Source: REEB95 sp963785735
Lineage (GTDB): Bacteria > Pseudomonadota > Alphaproteobacteria > ATCC43930 > CGMCC-115725
Length of the DNA: 64,000 nt
NCBI GenBank assembly: GCA_963785735.1
Contig: CAWAWJ010000001.1
Coordinates: forward strand, 1,116,001 to 1,180,000
Direction: 5' to 3'
Below are positions 1 to 9,854 of the stretch, in pieces; the first letter of the stretch is position 1; every line of letters starts with the position of its first letter. Position numbers and translations under genes: made by a program. Under the pieces are notes generated by a model, which ran no database searches, had not been told where the DNA came from, and saw nothing but the letters and a program-made list of their open reading frames with translations.

Positions 1-870
1 GAGCACGCGCCGGCGCACCTCTTCGCCCAACGCCTCGATGTCGGCCGCGCTCGCCTCGCCGGTATTGATGAGGAAATTCGCGTGCTTCGATGAAACCTGC
101 GCGCCGCCATGCTTCAATCCCCGGCAGCCGGCCTTGTCGATCAGCTGCCAGGCCTTGAACCCCGGCGGGTTGGCGAAGGTCGAGCCGCCGGTGCGGGCGC
201 GGATCGGCTGGCTTTCCTCGCGCGCGGCCTGGATCGCCGCCATGCGCGCGCCGATGGCCTTGGGCTCGTCGCGCTTTCCCTTGAAGCGGGCGGAGACGAA
301 CACCCAATCCTCGGCCACGCCGCAATGGCGGTAGGACAGGTCCATCTCGGCCGGGGTCAGTTCGCGGAGCTTGCCCTTGGCGTCGAGCGCGGTGGCCGAA
401 ACCAGCGCGTCCTTGAACTCGGCTCCATAGGCGCCGGCATTCATGCGCAAGCCGCCGCCGATGGTGCCGGGAATGCCGGAGAGGAATTCGAGCCCCGATA
501 TTCCGGCGGCGCAGGCGCTGAGCGCCACGTTCAAATCGAGCGCGCCCGCCCCGGCGGAAATCTCATCGCCCTGGGCCTGGATATCGACGAAGCCCCGCCC
601 GAGCCGCACCACCACGCCCTTCACGCCGCCGTCGCGGATCAGAAGGTTCGAGGCGACGCCGATCACCGTCACCTTCACGTCCTTGGGCTTCTGCGCCAGG
701 AACTGGGCGAGGTCCTCTAAATCCATGGGCCGGAACATCACCTCGGCCGGGCCGCCGACCCTGAACCATGTCAATTGGGCCAAGGGCGCGTTCTCGGTCA
801 GCCTGCCGCGCAGCTTCGGCAGGCGCTCGATCAGGCTTTTCGGGGCGGTGGGGGTGCGCTTCGCCGCCAT
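1..870 (-). CDS. murB: UDP-N-acetylenolpyruvoylglucosamine reductase MurB (C-terminus cut by window edge)
   Basis: MurB is the cytoplasmic FAD- and NADPH-dependent enzyme that reduces UDP-GlcNAc-enolpyruvate to UDP-MurNAc. 290 codons are visible and stay open to base 1, so the end of the protein, including the expected late glutamate, lies outside the window. Family signatures seen are the FAD-site stretch VASNLLIRDGG (about residues 71-81), GIPGTIGGGLRMNAGAYG (about 127-144), and GSTFANP around residue 228, which holds the catalytic serine. The ATG at 870 shares one base with the murC stop (TGATG), so translation is probably coupled. It is the last visible gene of the dcw operon. Confidence 0.95.
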   Translation of the reverse strand, partial: MAAKRTPTAPKSLIERLPKLRGRLTENAPLAQLTWFRVGGPAEVMFRPMDLEDLAQFLAQKPKDVKVTVIGVASNLLIRDGGVKGVVVRLGRGFVDIQAQGDEISAGAGALDLNVALSACAAGISGLEFLSGIPGTIGGGLRMNAGAYGAEFKDALVSATALDAKGKLRELTPAEMDLSYRHCGVAEDWVFVSARFKGKRDEPKAIGARMAAIQAAREESQPIRARTGGSTFANPPGFKAWQLIDKAGCRGLKHGGAQVSSKHANFLINTGEASAADIEALGEEVRRRVL

Positions 871-2294
871 CATTTGCGCTTCCTCTGCGGCGCGAGCGCC
901 GCAAGCTCGCCCGGCAGCGCATTGGCCCAGTTGGTGATCGATCCCGCGCCCAGGCACACCACCAGATCGCCCGGCTTGGCCAGACCCTGGATCATGCCGG
1001 CGAGCTTCTCCGGGCCTTCAAGCGGCAGCACGTTGCGATGCCCGCGCGCCCGCATGCCCTCGACCAGCGCGTCGCGGCTCACGCCCTCGATGGGATTCTC
1101 GCCGGCGGCGTAGATGTCGGCCACCAGCACGGTGTCGGCGTCGTTGAAGCAGGTGCAGAATTCCTCGAACAGATGCTTGACGCGGCTGTAGCGGTGGGGC
1201 TGCACCACGGCGATGACGCTGCCCGAAGTGGCGCCCCGCGCCGCCTTCAACACCGCGGCGATCTCGACCGGGTGGTGGCCGTAATCGTCGATCACGGTGA
1301 CGCCGTTCGCTTCGCCGGTCTTGGTGAAACGCCGCTTCACGCCCTTGAATTCGCCGAGCGCCGCGCGCACCACGTCGTCGCCCAATCCCATCTCGTCCGC
1401 CACCGCCACCGCGGCGAGCGAGTTCTGCACGTTATGCGCGCCGAACATCGGCAGGCTCAGCCCCTTGATGGTGCGCGTCGTGTTCTCCTGCCGGTCGGCG
1501 ATCGTCACGTCGTAGCGCGCGCCTTGCGGCCCCAATTCGATCTCGACCGCGCGGATGTCGGCCTGGGGCGACAATCCGTAGGTGACGATGCGTTTTTCGC
1601 CGAGCTTCGAAATCATGCCCTGCACCACCGGATGGTCGATGCACAGCACGGACAGGCCGTAGAACGGGATGTTGGCGACGAAGCTCTCGAAGCCCTGATG
1701 CAGCGCCTCGACCGAGCCGTAATGGTCCAAATGCTCGGGATCGATGTTGGTTACGACCGCGATGGTCGAAGGCAGCTTGACGAAAGTCCCGTCGCTCTCG
1801 TCGGCCTCGACCACCATCCAGTCGCCCGCGCCCAGCCGCGCATTGGTGCCATAGGCGTTGATGATGCCGCCATTGATCACCGTCGGGTCGAGCCCGGCGG
1901 TTTCCAGAAGCGCGCCGATCATTGACGTGGTGGTGGTCTTGCCGTGGGTCCCGGCGACCGCGATCGCCCATTTGAGCCGCATCAGCTCGCCCAGCATCTC
2001 GGCCCGGCGCACCACCGGGATGAGCCGCGCCCGCGCCTCGACCACTTCGGGGTTGTCGGGCTTCACCGCCGAGGACACGACCACCACCTTGGCCTTGCCC
2101 AGGTTTTCGGCGCGGTGGCCGATCTCGACATGAATGCCGATGGCGCGCAGCCGCTTCACATTGGCGTTGTCGGCGGCGTCGCTGCCCTGCACCTCATAGC
2201 CGAGGTTCTTCAGGATTTCGGCGATGCCGCTCATGCCGATGCCGCCGATGCCGGCGAAATGGATGATGCCGATGTCGCGGGGCAACGCCCTCAT
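870..2294 (-). CDS. murC: UDP-N-acetylmuramate--L-alanine ligase MurC
   Basis: MurC is the ATP-dependent ligase that adds L-Ala to UDP-MurNAc, the first stem-peptide step. The protein is 474 aa, a normal length. The N-terminal Rossmann motif HFAGIGGIGMSG lies near residues 12-23, the Mur ligase P-loop GTHGKTTTT near 115, and VVEADESDGTF further on. The reading frame extends upstream, but the extension has no family similarity. The ATG at 2294 overlaps the murG stop as ATGA and leads directly into the Rossmann fold, so I chose it. It sits between murG and murB in the dcw cluster. Confidence 0.97.
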   Translation of the reverse strand: MRALPRDIGIIHFAGIGGIGMSGIAEILKNLGYEVQGSDAADNANVKRLRAIGIHVEIGHRAENLGKAKVVVVSSAVKPDNPEVVEARARLIPVVRRAEMLGELMRLKWAIAVAGTHGKTTTTSMIGALLETAGLDPTVINGGIINAYGTNARLGAGDWMVVEADESDGTFVKLPSTIAVVTNIDPEHLDHYGSVEALHQGFESFVANIPFYGLSVLCIDHPVVQGMISKLGEKRIVTYGLSPQADIRAVEIELGPQGARYDVTIADRQENTTRTIKGLSLPMFGAHNVQNSLAAVAVADEMGLGDDVVRAALGEFKGVKRRFTKTGEANGVTVIDDYGHHPVEIAAVLKAARGATSGSVIAVVQPHRYSRVKHLFEEFCTCFNDADTVLVADIYAAGENPIEGVSRDALVEGMRARGHRNVLPLEGPEKLAGMIQGLAKPGDLVVCLGAGSITNWANALPGELAALAPQRKRK

Positions 2295-3397
2295 GGCTTG
2301 CCCCCGGAGGCCGTGGCGGCGGTTTCCAGCACCAGATCGGCCAGCCGCCGCGCCGCGTCGGGCCTGCCGTGGCGGTGGGCCGAGGAGGCGGCGGCTTCGA
2401 GGAGATCGGTCTGGGTGAAAAGTTTTCCCAAAAGCTGCGCCAGCGCCGGTGGGGTGAAATCGCGCTCGGACAGGACCCAGGCGGCGCCTACCTGTTTCAT
2501 GGCCCCGGCGTTGGCGCTCTGATGGTCGTCGGCCGCGAGGCGGAACGGCACCAGGATCGAAGGCCGGCCCACGGCGCAAATCTCCGCCACCGAGGAAGCG
2601 CCGGCGCGCGAGATCACCAGCTGCGCGCGCGCGAGCCGCGCCGGAATGTCGGAAAAGAACGCCGCTGTCTCGGCCTTGATGCCGTTGACGCGATGCGCCG
2701 CGCGCACCGCCTCGATGTCTTCGGGCCGCGCCTGCTGGGCAAGATTGATCCGCGCGCGTAGATTCGCCGGGAGCAGCGCCAGCGCCGCCGGCACCACCGC
2801 GCTCAGGATATGCGCGCCCTGGCTGCCGCCCATCACCAGCAATTCGATCGGGCCGGTTTCGGGCGCTTTATAGGGCGTGTTGCGGATGGCGGCGATGGCC
2901 GCGCGCACCGGATTGCCGGTTTCGACCGCCCGCGCGGCTTGCGCCGCGTCGAGCCCGTCCACTTGCGCGAAGGATGTCGCGATGCGCCGGGCGCGCGGCG
3001 CGAGCCAGCGATTGGCCCGGCCGAGCCGCGCGTTTTGCTCATGGATAAGCGTGGGAAAACCGATGCGCGAGGCCGCCAGCATGGTCGGCACCGAGGGATA
3101 ACCCCCGAAACCCACCGCCGCGTCGGGCGCCAACGCGCGCAAAAGCTTGCGCGCGGCGATGACGCCCAGCGCGATCTCGGCCGCGGCGGCGATCTTGCTC
3201 GCCAACGACGCGCCCGGCCTCCCGGCGCGAATGCGGTGCAGATCGACCCCCGGCAAGCGCCCGCCGAAGGCTTGGCCGCGCCGGTCTGTCACCAGCGCCA
3301 CTTTGAGGCCGCGGCCGAGCAATTCGCCCGCCAGCGCCTCGGCCGGGAAGATATGGCCGCCGGTGCCGCCGGCGGCGAGCACGATCAGGCCGCTCAT
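2291..3397 (-). CDS. murG: Lipid II synthase MurG (GT28 glycosyltransferase)
   Basis: MurG transfers GlcNAc from UDP-GlcNAc to lipid I on the cytoplasmic face of the inner membrane, giving lipid II. The protein is 368 aa. The N-terminal loop AAGGTGGHIFPA is at about residues 7-18, HEQNA near 120, the donor-site motif GGSQGA near 190, and a C-terminal domain contains SRAGASSVAEI. The start was set at ATG 3397 because the family N-terminus (MSGLIVLAAGGTGGH) begins there and it overlaps the ftsW stop by four bases. The much longer open frame upstream is an antisense shadow of ftsW. Confidence 0.97.
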   Translation of the reverse strand: MSGLIVLAAGGTGGHIFPAEALAGELLGRGLKVALVTDRRGQAFGGRLPGVDLHRIRAGRPGASLASKIAAAAEIALGVIAARKLLRALAPDAAVGFGGYPSVPTMLAASRIGFPTLIHEQNARLGRANRWLAPRARRIATSFAQVDGLDAAQAARAVETGNPVRAAIAAIRNTPYKAPETGPIELLVMGGSQGAHILSAVVPAALALLPANLRARINLAQQARPEDIEAVRAAHRVNGIKAETAAFFSDIPARLARAQLVISRAGASSVAEICAVGRPSILVPFRLAADDHQSANAGAMKQVGAAWVLSERDFTPPALAQLLGKLFTQTDLLEAAASSAHRHGRPDAARRLADLVLETAATASGGKP

Positions 3398-4512
3398 AGG
3401 TCTTCTCCGCCGAAACGCCGCCGCGTCAGCGCGAGCGCCATGCCCATGCCGAGGCCGAGCGCCAAGAGCGACGATCCGCCATAGGAGATGAAGGGCAGGG
3501 TCATGCCCTTGGTCGGCATCAGATGGAGCGCCGACGCCATGTTGATGACCGCCTGCAAGCCGAACTGCACGAAGAGGCCGGTGGCGGCGATGACGATGAA
3601 GAGATTGTTCTCCTGCAACAGCCGCGAGAACCCGCGCAGCACGATGAAGGCGAAGAGCCCGACGATGACCAGACAGGCGATCAGGCCCAACTCCTCGCCC
3701 GCCACGGCGAAGACGAAATCGGCATGGGCGTCGGGCAGCGTGTCCTTGACCGTGCCCTCGCCGGGGCCGCGGCCCCACAGGCCCCCGTTCATGAACGCGT
3801 CCATCGAGCGGTCGATCTGGTAGCTGTCGCCATTGGCCGGATCGAGGAAGCGGTCGATGCGGCTCTGCACATGAGGCAGGGTGAAATAGGCCGCGATCAG
3901 GCCCAACCCCCCGGTGCCGAGGCAGGCCGCCGCCCAGGCGAGACGCAGCCCCGCCAGGAAGAACTGGGTGAACCACACCGCCGAAACGACGAAACCCATG
4001 CCGAAATCGGGCTGGCGCATGAGCAGGAACAGCACCAGCAGGAAAAGTCCGACGGCGATGGGCTGGCCCGGGAAATCGGGCGTCTCGCGCGACTTGGCGA
4101 AGAGCCAGGCCGAGAGCACGGCAAAGCACGGCTTGGCGAATTCCGAGGGCTGCAACGAAAACCACGGCAGCTCGATCCAGCGCCGCGCGCCCTTGATCTC
4201 GACGCCGATGAACATGGTCGCGATCATCAACGCCACCGCGAGCGCGAAACCGGCGATGGCGATGCGGCGCACGTTGCGCGGCGTTTGCAGCGAGACCGCG
4301 AACATCACCGCCAGCGCCGCCGGCAGCACCGCGAAATAGCGTTTCACGAAATGCAGATGATCGGCGCCGATGCGCTCGGCGACCGAGGGGCTGGCCGCCA
4401 TCACCAACAGCGAGCCGAACCCCGCCAGCCCGATCAAGGCCAGCAACGTCCAGCGGTCCACCGACCACCACCATTGCGCCACCGCGCTTTTGTCGGTGCG
4501 GGCGAAATTCAC
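3394..4512 (-). CDS. ftsW: Septal peptidoglycan polymerase FtsW (SEDS family)
   Basis: FtsW is the SEDS glycosyltransferase that polymerises lipid II at the septum with FtsI. The 372-aa product has about ten hydrophobic segments, with the first at roughly residues 22-42. The family stretch ISYGGSSLLALGLGMGMAL lies near the C-terminus and ARRWIELPWFSLQPSEFAK in the middle. An upstream in-frame ATG exists (4599), but the GTG at 4512 makes a GTGA overlap with the murD stop and removes a basic, non-conserved leader, so I prefer it. murD lies before it and murG after it, as in most dcw clusters. Confidence 0.95.
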   Translation of the reverse strand: MNFARTDKSAVAQWWWSVDRWTLLALIGLAGFGSLLVMAASPSVAERIGADHLHFVKRYFAVLPAALAVMFAVSLQTPRNVRRIAIAGFALAVALMIATMFIGVEIKGARRWIELPWFSLQPSEFAKPCFAVLSAWLFAKSRETPDFPGQPIAVGLFLLVLFLLMRQPDFGMGFVVSAVWFTQFFLAGLRLAWAAACLGTGGLGLIAAYFTLPHVQSRIDRFLDPANGDSYQIDRSMDAFMNGGLWGRGPGEGTVKDTLPDAHADFVFAVAGEELGLIACLVIVGLFAFIVLRGFSRLLQENNLFIVIAATGLFVQFGLQAVINMASALHLMPTKGMTLPFISYGGSSLLALGLGMGMALALTRRRFGGEDL

Positions 4513-5894
4513 GCGCGCCTCCCGGGGAGTTTTTCCACCAAGGCGCGGAAGCGCTCGCCGCGTTCCTCGAAATCCTTGAACTGGTCGAAGGAGGCGCAAG
4601 CGGGCGAGAGCAGAACCACGGCGCCCCGCTTGCCGTCCTTGAGCGCGGCTTGGCGCGCGGCTTCGACCGCCTTGTCGAGCGTGCCGGAAATCTCGTAGGG
4701 GACGCGGCCATCGAGCGTCTTGGCGAAATCCTTCGCGGCTTCGCCGATAAGAAAGGCCTTGCGGATGCGCGGGAAAAGCGGCGCCAATCCGCCGATGCCG
4801 TCCTCTTTCGGCTGGCCGCCGGCGATCCAGTAAATATTGCCGTAACAGGCGAGCGCTTTTTCCGCCGCGTCGGCGTTGGTCGCCTTGCTGTCATTGACGT
4901 AACGGACGCCGTCGATCTCGGCGATCTGCTCCTGGCGGTGCGCGAGGCCGGGAAAGCTCTTGATGCCCGCGATCGCCGCCGCGGATTCGAGTCCGAGGGC
5001 GCGGGCGGCCGCATAAGAGGCCGCCGCGTTCTGGCCGTTATGCTTTCCGGGCAGGCGCGGGGTTTCGGCGAGGTCGAGCACCGTCTTGGCCTGGCCGTCG
5101 AGATCGTCGATCAGCTTGCCGTCCAGCACATAGACGCCGCCCGGGGCCGATGTCTCGGCCGAGATCGGCACCGTCTTCTGCCGTCCGGCGGATTTGAGCG
5201 CCACAAAAATGCCGCGGCAGATTTCGTCATCGACGCCGATGATGGCGCTCGCCTTGGAGGTCTGGTTGCGGAAGACGCGCTTCTTCGCTTCGACATAGCC
5301 CGCCATGCCGCCATGGCGGCCGAGATGGTCGGGCGTGACGTTGAGCAACACCGCCACGTCGAGCGCCAGGCTGCTGGTGAGTTCGAGCTGATAGGAGCTC
5401 AACTCCAAGACGTAGATTCCGTTCTGCCCGAGCGCTTCGAGCAGCAAAGCGGGGAATCCCAAATTGCCGCCTACGGCGACATCGCGCCCGGCCTGTTTCA
5501 GGATATGGGCGATGAGCGCGGTGGTGGTCGATTTGCCGTTGGTGCCGGTGATGCCGGCGAAGCGCGCGGTCTTGCAGGCAAGCGCCAAAAGCTCGATGTC
5601 GCCGATGATCGGCACGCCCGCCTGTTTCGCGAGTTCGGCGACCGGATGCGGCTTCGGGAAGCTGTGCGGAATGCCGGGCGACAGCACCAGCGCCTTGGCG
5701 CCCTTGAGGCCGTGCTTCGCAAGATCGGTCAAGGCGAGCCCGGCGCTTTCCGCCGCCTTGCGCTTGTCCGCCGCGTCGTCCCAGGCCAGCACGCGCGCGC
5801 CGCCCTGTTTCAGCGCCTGGGCCGCCGCCAGGCCCGAACGCGCCAAGCCGAACACGGCCACGGTCTCGTTGCGGAAATTGGGGACCGGGATCAT
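4509..5894 (-). CDS. murD: UDP-N-acetylmuramoylalanine--D-glutamate ligase MurD
   Basis: MurD adds D-glutamate to UDP-MurNAc-L-Ala in the cytoplasm using ATP. The product is 461 aa. It shows an N-terminal Rossmann segment (VAVFGLARSGLAAAQAL), the P-loop GTNGKSTTTALI near residue 115, VLELSSYQLE, and YVNDSKATNADA in the C-terminal half, which is typical of MurD. The start lies 4 bases after the mraY stop, and the gene ends in a GTGA overlap with ftsW. Confidence 0.97.
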   Translation of the reverse strand: MIPVPNFRNETVAVFGLARSGLAAAQALKQGGARVLAWDDAADKRKAAESAGLALTDLAKHGLKGAKALVLSPGIPHSFPKPHPVAELAKQAGVPIIGDIELLALACKTARFAGITGTNGKSTTTALIAHILKQAGRDVAVGGNLGFPALLLEALGQNGIYVLELSSYQLELTSSLALDVAVLLNVTPDHLGRHGGMAGYVEAKKRVFRNQTSKASAIIGVDDEICRGIFVALKSAGRQKTVPISAETSAPGGVYVLDGKLIDDLDGQAKTVLDLAETPRLPGKHNGQNAAASYAAARALGLESAAAIAGIKSFPGLAHRQEQIAEIDGVRYVNDSKATNADAAEKALACYGNIYWIAGGQPKEDGIGGLAPLFPRIRKAFLIGEAAKDFAKTLDGRVPYEISGTLDKAVEAARQAALKDGKRGAVVLLSPACASFDQFKDFEERGERFRALVEKLPGRRA

Positions 5895-5898
5895 CGCC

Positions 5899-6987
5899 TC
5901 ACCTCAATTTCAGCGTGGTGAGGCCGGCGATCGCGAGGATCGAGGCGATGATCCAGAAGCGGATAACGATGGTCGGCTCCTTCCAGCCCTTCTGCTCGAA
6001 ATGGTGGTGGAGCGGGGCCATGCGGAAGACGCGCTTGCCGGTCAATTTGAAGCTCGCCACCTGCACGATCACCGACACGGTTTCGAGCACGAACAGCCCG
6101 CCGATGATCGCCAGCACCAGCTCGTTCTTGGTGACGACGCTGACGATGCCGAGCGCCGCGCCGATCGAGAGCGAGCCGGTGTCGCCCATGAACACCATGG
6201 CCGGCGGCGCGTTGAACCACAGGAAGCCCAAAGCCGCGCCCACCATCGCCGCGCAGAACACCGACAACTCGCCCGCCCCGGTGACGTGCTGGATTTGCAG
6301 GTAATTGGCGAAGACCAGATTGCCGACCAGATAGGAGATCAGCACGAAGCATCCGGCCGCGATCATCGCCGGCACGATGGCGAGCCCGTCGAGCCCGTCG
6401 GTCAGGTTCACCGCGTTGGCGGAGCCGGTGACGACGAAGGCCGCGAACACGGCGAAGAACCAGCCGAGATCGGGCAGCACGGTTTTGAGGAACGGCACCG
6501 TCAGCGAGGTGCCGAGCGGGCGGTGCGTCAGCATTATCACCGCGATCACGCCCGCGAGCGCGATGGCGAATTCGATCAGAAGCCGCAAGCGGCCCGGTAT
6601 GCCCTTGGAGGAGCGCCTGGTGAGCTTGCGGTAATCGTCGACGAAGCCGACCGCGCCAAAGCCAACCGTTACAAAGAGCGTCACCCAGATATAGCCGTTC
6701 TTGAGATCGGCCCAGAGCAATGTCGAGCCGGTCACCGCCAGCAGGATCAGGAACCCGCCCATGGTGGGCGTTCCGGCCTTGGTGAGGAGATGGCCCGCCG
6801 GCCCGTCGAGGCGGATCGGCTGGCCGCCTCGCTGCTTCACCTTGAGCCAGTTGATGATCCACGGGCCGCAGATGAAGCTGATGACCAGCGCCGTCACCAC
6901 CGCGCCGCCCGTGCGGAAGGTGATGTAGCGGAACAGGTTGAAGAGCGTGAATTGATCGGCCAAGGGCGCGAGGAGCTGGAACAGCAT
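5899..6987 (-). CDS. mraY: Phospho-MurNAc-pentapeptide transferase MraY
   Basis: MraY is the integral membrane enzyme that moves phospho-MurNAc-pentapeptide from UDP onto undecaprenyl phosphate, giving lipid I. The 362-aa product matches the usual length of about 360. Ten or so membrane segments are apparent. Active-site motifs are VDDYRKL near residue 114, NLTDGLDGLA near 193-202 and the basic HHHFEQKGW near 325-333. It starts 3 bases after murF ends and stops 4 bases before murD. Confidence 0.97.
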   Translation of the reverse strand: MLFQLLAPLADQFTLFNLFRYITFRTGGAVVTALVISFICGPWIINWLKVKQRGGQPIRLDGPAGHLLTKAGTPTMGGFLILLAVTGSTLLWADLKNGYIWVTLFVTVGFGAVGFVDDYRKLTRRSSKGIPGRLRLLIEFAIALAGVIAVIMLTHRPLGTSLTVPFLKTVLPDLGWFFAVFAAFVVTGSANAVNLTDGLDGLAIVPAMIAAGCFVLISYLVGNLVFANYLQIQHVTGAGELSVFCAAMVGAALGFLWFNAPPAMVFMGDTGSLSIGAALGIVSVVTKNELVLAIIGGLFVLETVSVIVQVASFKLTGKRVFRMAPLHHHFEQKGWKEPTIVIRFWIIASILAIAGLTTLKLR

Positions 6988-6990
6988 GGG

Positions 6991-8394
6991 TTACTCCTTC
7001 GCCGCCGCGGGGGATGCCAGGGAAGCCGCCACTTCGAACATGCGGCTGCCATGCGAGCCCTTGACCAGAACCACGTCGCCCGGCTTGAGCAGCGATGCCA
7101 CCGTCTTCGCCATCTCGGCGGCGGTCGCGGCGTGGAAGCCGCGGCGCTTGGCCGGCAGCGCGCGGTCGAGCGCGCCCATCTCGGGGCCGGATGTCAAAAC
7201 CAGATCGATATCCGCGCCGTTGAGCAATTCGGCGAGATCGGCATGGAGCTTCGCCGACTGGCCGCCCAGCTCCAGCATGTCGCCCAGAAGAGCGACGCGC
7301 CGCCCGCCGTTTTGTGGCTTCATCGCCGCCAGCACCTCGATCGCCGCGCGCATCGAGGCCGGGCTGGCGTTGTAGCTCTCGTCGATCAGCACCGCCTCGC
7401 CGCCCGGCAGCGCGATCTTGGCGCGCCTGCCGCGTCCCGCCATGGGCTCGAGCGTCGCCATCGCCGAGGCCGCCATAACGGCGTCGCCGCCCGCCGCCTT
7501 GACCGCCGCCAATACCGCGAGGCTGTTCATCACCCAATGGCGGCCGGGCAGCGCCACCGAATACTCGAACACCTCGCCCATCACCGAAACCGTGACGGCG
7601 CTGGCGCAGCCATGGAGTTCGCATTCGACCAGCCGCACCGAGGAATCTTCATGCGCGCCGAAGGAGACGATGCGTGGAACCCCGGCCGCCTCGGCCCGCG
7701 CGGCGAGGCGCTCGTAATAGGGATTGTCGCGGTTGAGGATGGCGGATCCCCGCCCGCCCATGCCGTTGAAGATTTCGGCCTTGGCGTCGGCGATCGCCTC
7801 GACCGAGGGGAAGAATCCCAGATGCGCCGGCTCGACCGTGGTGATGAGCGCGACGTCGGGCCGGACCATCCGCGTCAGCGCGTCGATCTCGCCTGCATGG
7901 TTCATGCCCATCTCGAACACGCCGTATCTGGCGTCGCGCGGCAAGCGCGCGAGCGACAGCGGCACGCCCCACTGGTTGTTGAGGCTCCCCTGCGAGGCGA
8001 CGGTCGGGCCCTGGCGTTCGAGCGCGTGGCGCAAGGCTTCCTTGACGCCGGTCTTGCCGACGCTGCCGGTGACGCCGATGATTGTGGCCTGGCAACGCGC
8101 GCGGGCGGCGCGGCCCAGATCCTCGAGCGCCTTCTGGGTGTCGGCGACCACCAGCAGCGCCGCGTCCGGGGGAACCGACTTCACGCTACGGCTCACCGTG
8201 GCGGCGGATGCCCCCTTGCCGAATGCGTCGGCGACGTGGTCATGGCCGTCGGATTTGAGGCCCTGGATCGCCACGAACAGATCGCCGCGCGCGAGCGAGC
8301 GGCTGTCGATCGAGACGCCCGAGGCGTTCCACTCGCGGCTGTTGCGGCCGGACGTGGCGGATGCCGCCTCGGCGGAGGTCCAGAGCGCGCTCAA
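6991..8394 (-). CDS. murF: UDP-MurNAc-tripeptide--D-Ala-D-Ala ligase MurF
   Basis: MurF attaches D-Ala-D-Ala to the UDP-MurNAc tripeptide and completes the cytoplasmic precursor. The 467-aa product has the N-terminal uridine-binding segment SIDSRSLARGDLFVAI, an ATP loop GVTGSVGKTGVKEAL near residue 108, MGMNHAGEI, NSLAVLAAV and the late YNASPASMRAAI motif. Its ATG overlaps the murE stop by four bases (ATGA). Confidence 0.97.
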   Translation of the reverse strand: MSALWTSAEAASATSGRNSREWNASGVSIDSRSLARGDLFVAIQGLKSDGHDHVADAFGKGASAATVSRSVKSVPPDAALLVVADTQKALEDLGRAARARCQATIIGVTGSVGKTGVKEALRHALERQGPTVASQGSLNNQWGVPLSLARLPRDARYGVFEMGMNHAGEIDALTRMVRPDVALITTVEPAHLGFFPSVEAIADAKAEIFNGMGGRGSAILNRDNPYYERLAARAEAAGVPRIVSFGAHEDSSVRLVECELHGCASAVTVSVMGEVFEYSVALPGRHWVMNSLAVLAAVKAAGGDAVMAASAMATLEPMAGRGRRAKIALPGGEAVLIDESYNASPASMRAAIEVLAAMKPQNGGRRVALLGDMLELGGQSAKLHADLAELLNGADIDLVLTSGPEMGALDRALPAKRRGFHAATAAEMAKTVASLLKPGDVVLVKGSHGSRMFEVAASLASPAAAKE

Positions 8395-9854
8395 ACGCCG
8401 CCTCCCGCCAGGGATGCGATGGCGGCCTGGGCCTCGTCCTTGTCCGAGAAGGGCAGGGTTTTGGATCCGACGATCTGCCCGGTTTCATGGCCCTTGCCGG
8501 CGATCAGCAGCAGATCGCCCTTCCGCAGCAGCGATGCGGCCGTATGGATGGCCTCGCGGCGGTCGGCGATCTCGCGCGCCTTGGGGCAGGCGGCCAGGAT
8601 GGCGCGGCGGATTTCCGCGGGGTTTTCGCTCCGGGGATTGTCGTCGGTGACGAAGACCAGATCGGCCAGACGCTGGGCGATGGCGCCCATCATGGGCCGC
8701 TTGCCCCGGTCGCGGTCGCCGCCGCAGCCGAACACCAGCACCAGCCGGCCGGGGGCATGGGGGCGCAAGGCCTTCAACGCGGTTTCGAGCGCGTCGGGGC
8801 TGTGGGCGTAATCGACGATCACCTTGGCGCCCGAGGCATGGGCGGCCACGGCCTCGATTCTTCCCGGCGCGCCTCGGAGCTGCCTCAACGCGCCTAGCCC
8901 CGCCTCGGCCTTTACCCCGGTCGCGAGCGCCAAACCCAAGGCGCACAACGCATTCATCGCCTGGAAGCCTCCCAATAGAGGCAGGTCGAGTTCGTGCCTT
9001 TGCCCCGCCAAGCCGATCTCGATCCCGAGCCCGGAAGCCTTGGGTTCGGCCCGGATGAGCCGCAATTCGGCCCGCTCCGCCCGGCCATAAGTCACGGTCT
9101 TGATCCCGCGGCCCCGGCAAAGCGCGGCTAACTCAACGCCTTCCCGCTGGTCGATATTGACCACGGCGCCGCCGTCCGGGGGCAAGAGCTCGGTAAAGAG
9201 CCGCGTCTTGGCGGCGAAATAGGCCGCCATGTCCGGGTGATAATCGAGATGGTCGCGGGTCAGATTGGTGAAGCCGGCGGCCGCCAGAGTGACGCCGTCG
9301 AGGCGGAACTGGTCGAGGCCGTGGCTCGAAGCTTCGAGCGCCAGATGATCGACGCCCAGCCGCGCCAATTCCCGCAATTCCTTGTGCAGCTCGACCGGAT
9401 CAGGTGTGGTGAGGCTGCCGGGTTTTTCGATCCCCGGACCGACGATCCCGGTGGTGCCGAGGCTCGCCGATTTGAGGCCGGCGCTTTGCCAGATCTGGCG
9501 CAGGAATGCCGCGACCGAGGTCTTGCCGTTGGTGCCGGTGACGGCGGCGACGGTCGCGGGCTGAGGCGCGTAATAAAGCGCCGCCATCAGGGCAAGAGCG
9601 CGGCGCGGATTGGCGTCGACGATCACCGGCACCGGCAGCTCGACCGGCCGGTCGGCCAGCACGGCGCCGGCCCCGCGCTTCAGCGCGTCGTCGAGAAAAC
9701 GCCGCCCGTCGGCGCTCCGGCCGGAGAGGGCGGCGAACAGGTAACCGGGCTGCACCGCGCGCGAGTCAGAAGTCAAACCGAGGATATCGGGGTCCCCCCG
9801 TGGCGCGATGTGACCCTGGCCCAAGGCGCCGCGCATGAGATCAGTTAGCCGCAA
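8391..9854 (-). CDS. murE: UDP-MurNAc-L-Ala-D-Glu--meso-diaminopimelate ligase MurE
   Basis: MurE adds the third residue of the stem peptide. The DNPR motif (in VTDDNPRSENP, near residue 404) marks the meso-diaminopimelate-specific type, so the organism should have mDAP peptidoglycan. The 487-aa frame contains the N-terminal SDSRAVQPGYLFAAL segment and the P-loop GTNGKTSVAAFL near 105. I take the start as TTG at 9854, since MRLTDLM matches the usual MurE opening. This overlaps the end of ftsI by 14 bases. The alternative is ATG 9836, six residues shorter. Confidence 0.95.
   Translation of the reverse strand: MRLTDLMRGALGQGHIAPRGDPDILGLTSDSRAVQPGYLFAALSGRSADGRRFLDDALKRGAGAVLADRPVELPVPVIVDANPRRALALMAALYYAPQPATVAAVTGTNGKTSVAAFLRQIWQSAGLKSASLGTTGIVGPGIEKPGSLTTPDPVELHKELRELARLGVDHLALEASSHGLDQFRLDGVTLAAAGFTNLTRDHLDYHPDMAAYFAAKTRLFTELLPPDGGAVVNIDQREGVELAALCRGRGIKTVTYGRAERAELRLIRAEPKASGLGIEIGLAGQRHELDLPLLGGFQAMNALCALGLALATGVKAEAGLGALRQLRGAPGRIEAVAAHASGAKVIVDYAHSPDALETALKALRPHAPGRLVLVFGCGGDRDRGKRPMMGAIAQRLADLVFVTDDNPRSENPAEIRRAILAACPKAREIADRREAIHTAASLLRKGDLLLIAGKGHETGQIVGSKTLPFSDKDEAQAAIASLAGGGV

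Noticed and set aside
5464..8811. A 1115-codon plus-strand open frame across murD, mraY, murF and murE
   Set aside because: It is antisense to four recognised genes and its translation is an Arg/His-rich shadow.
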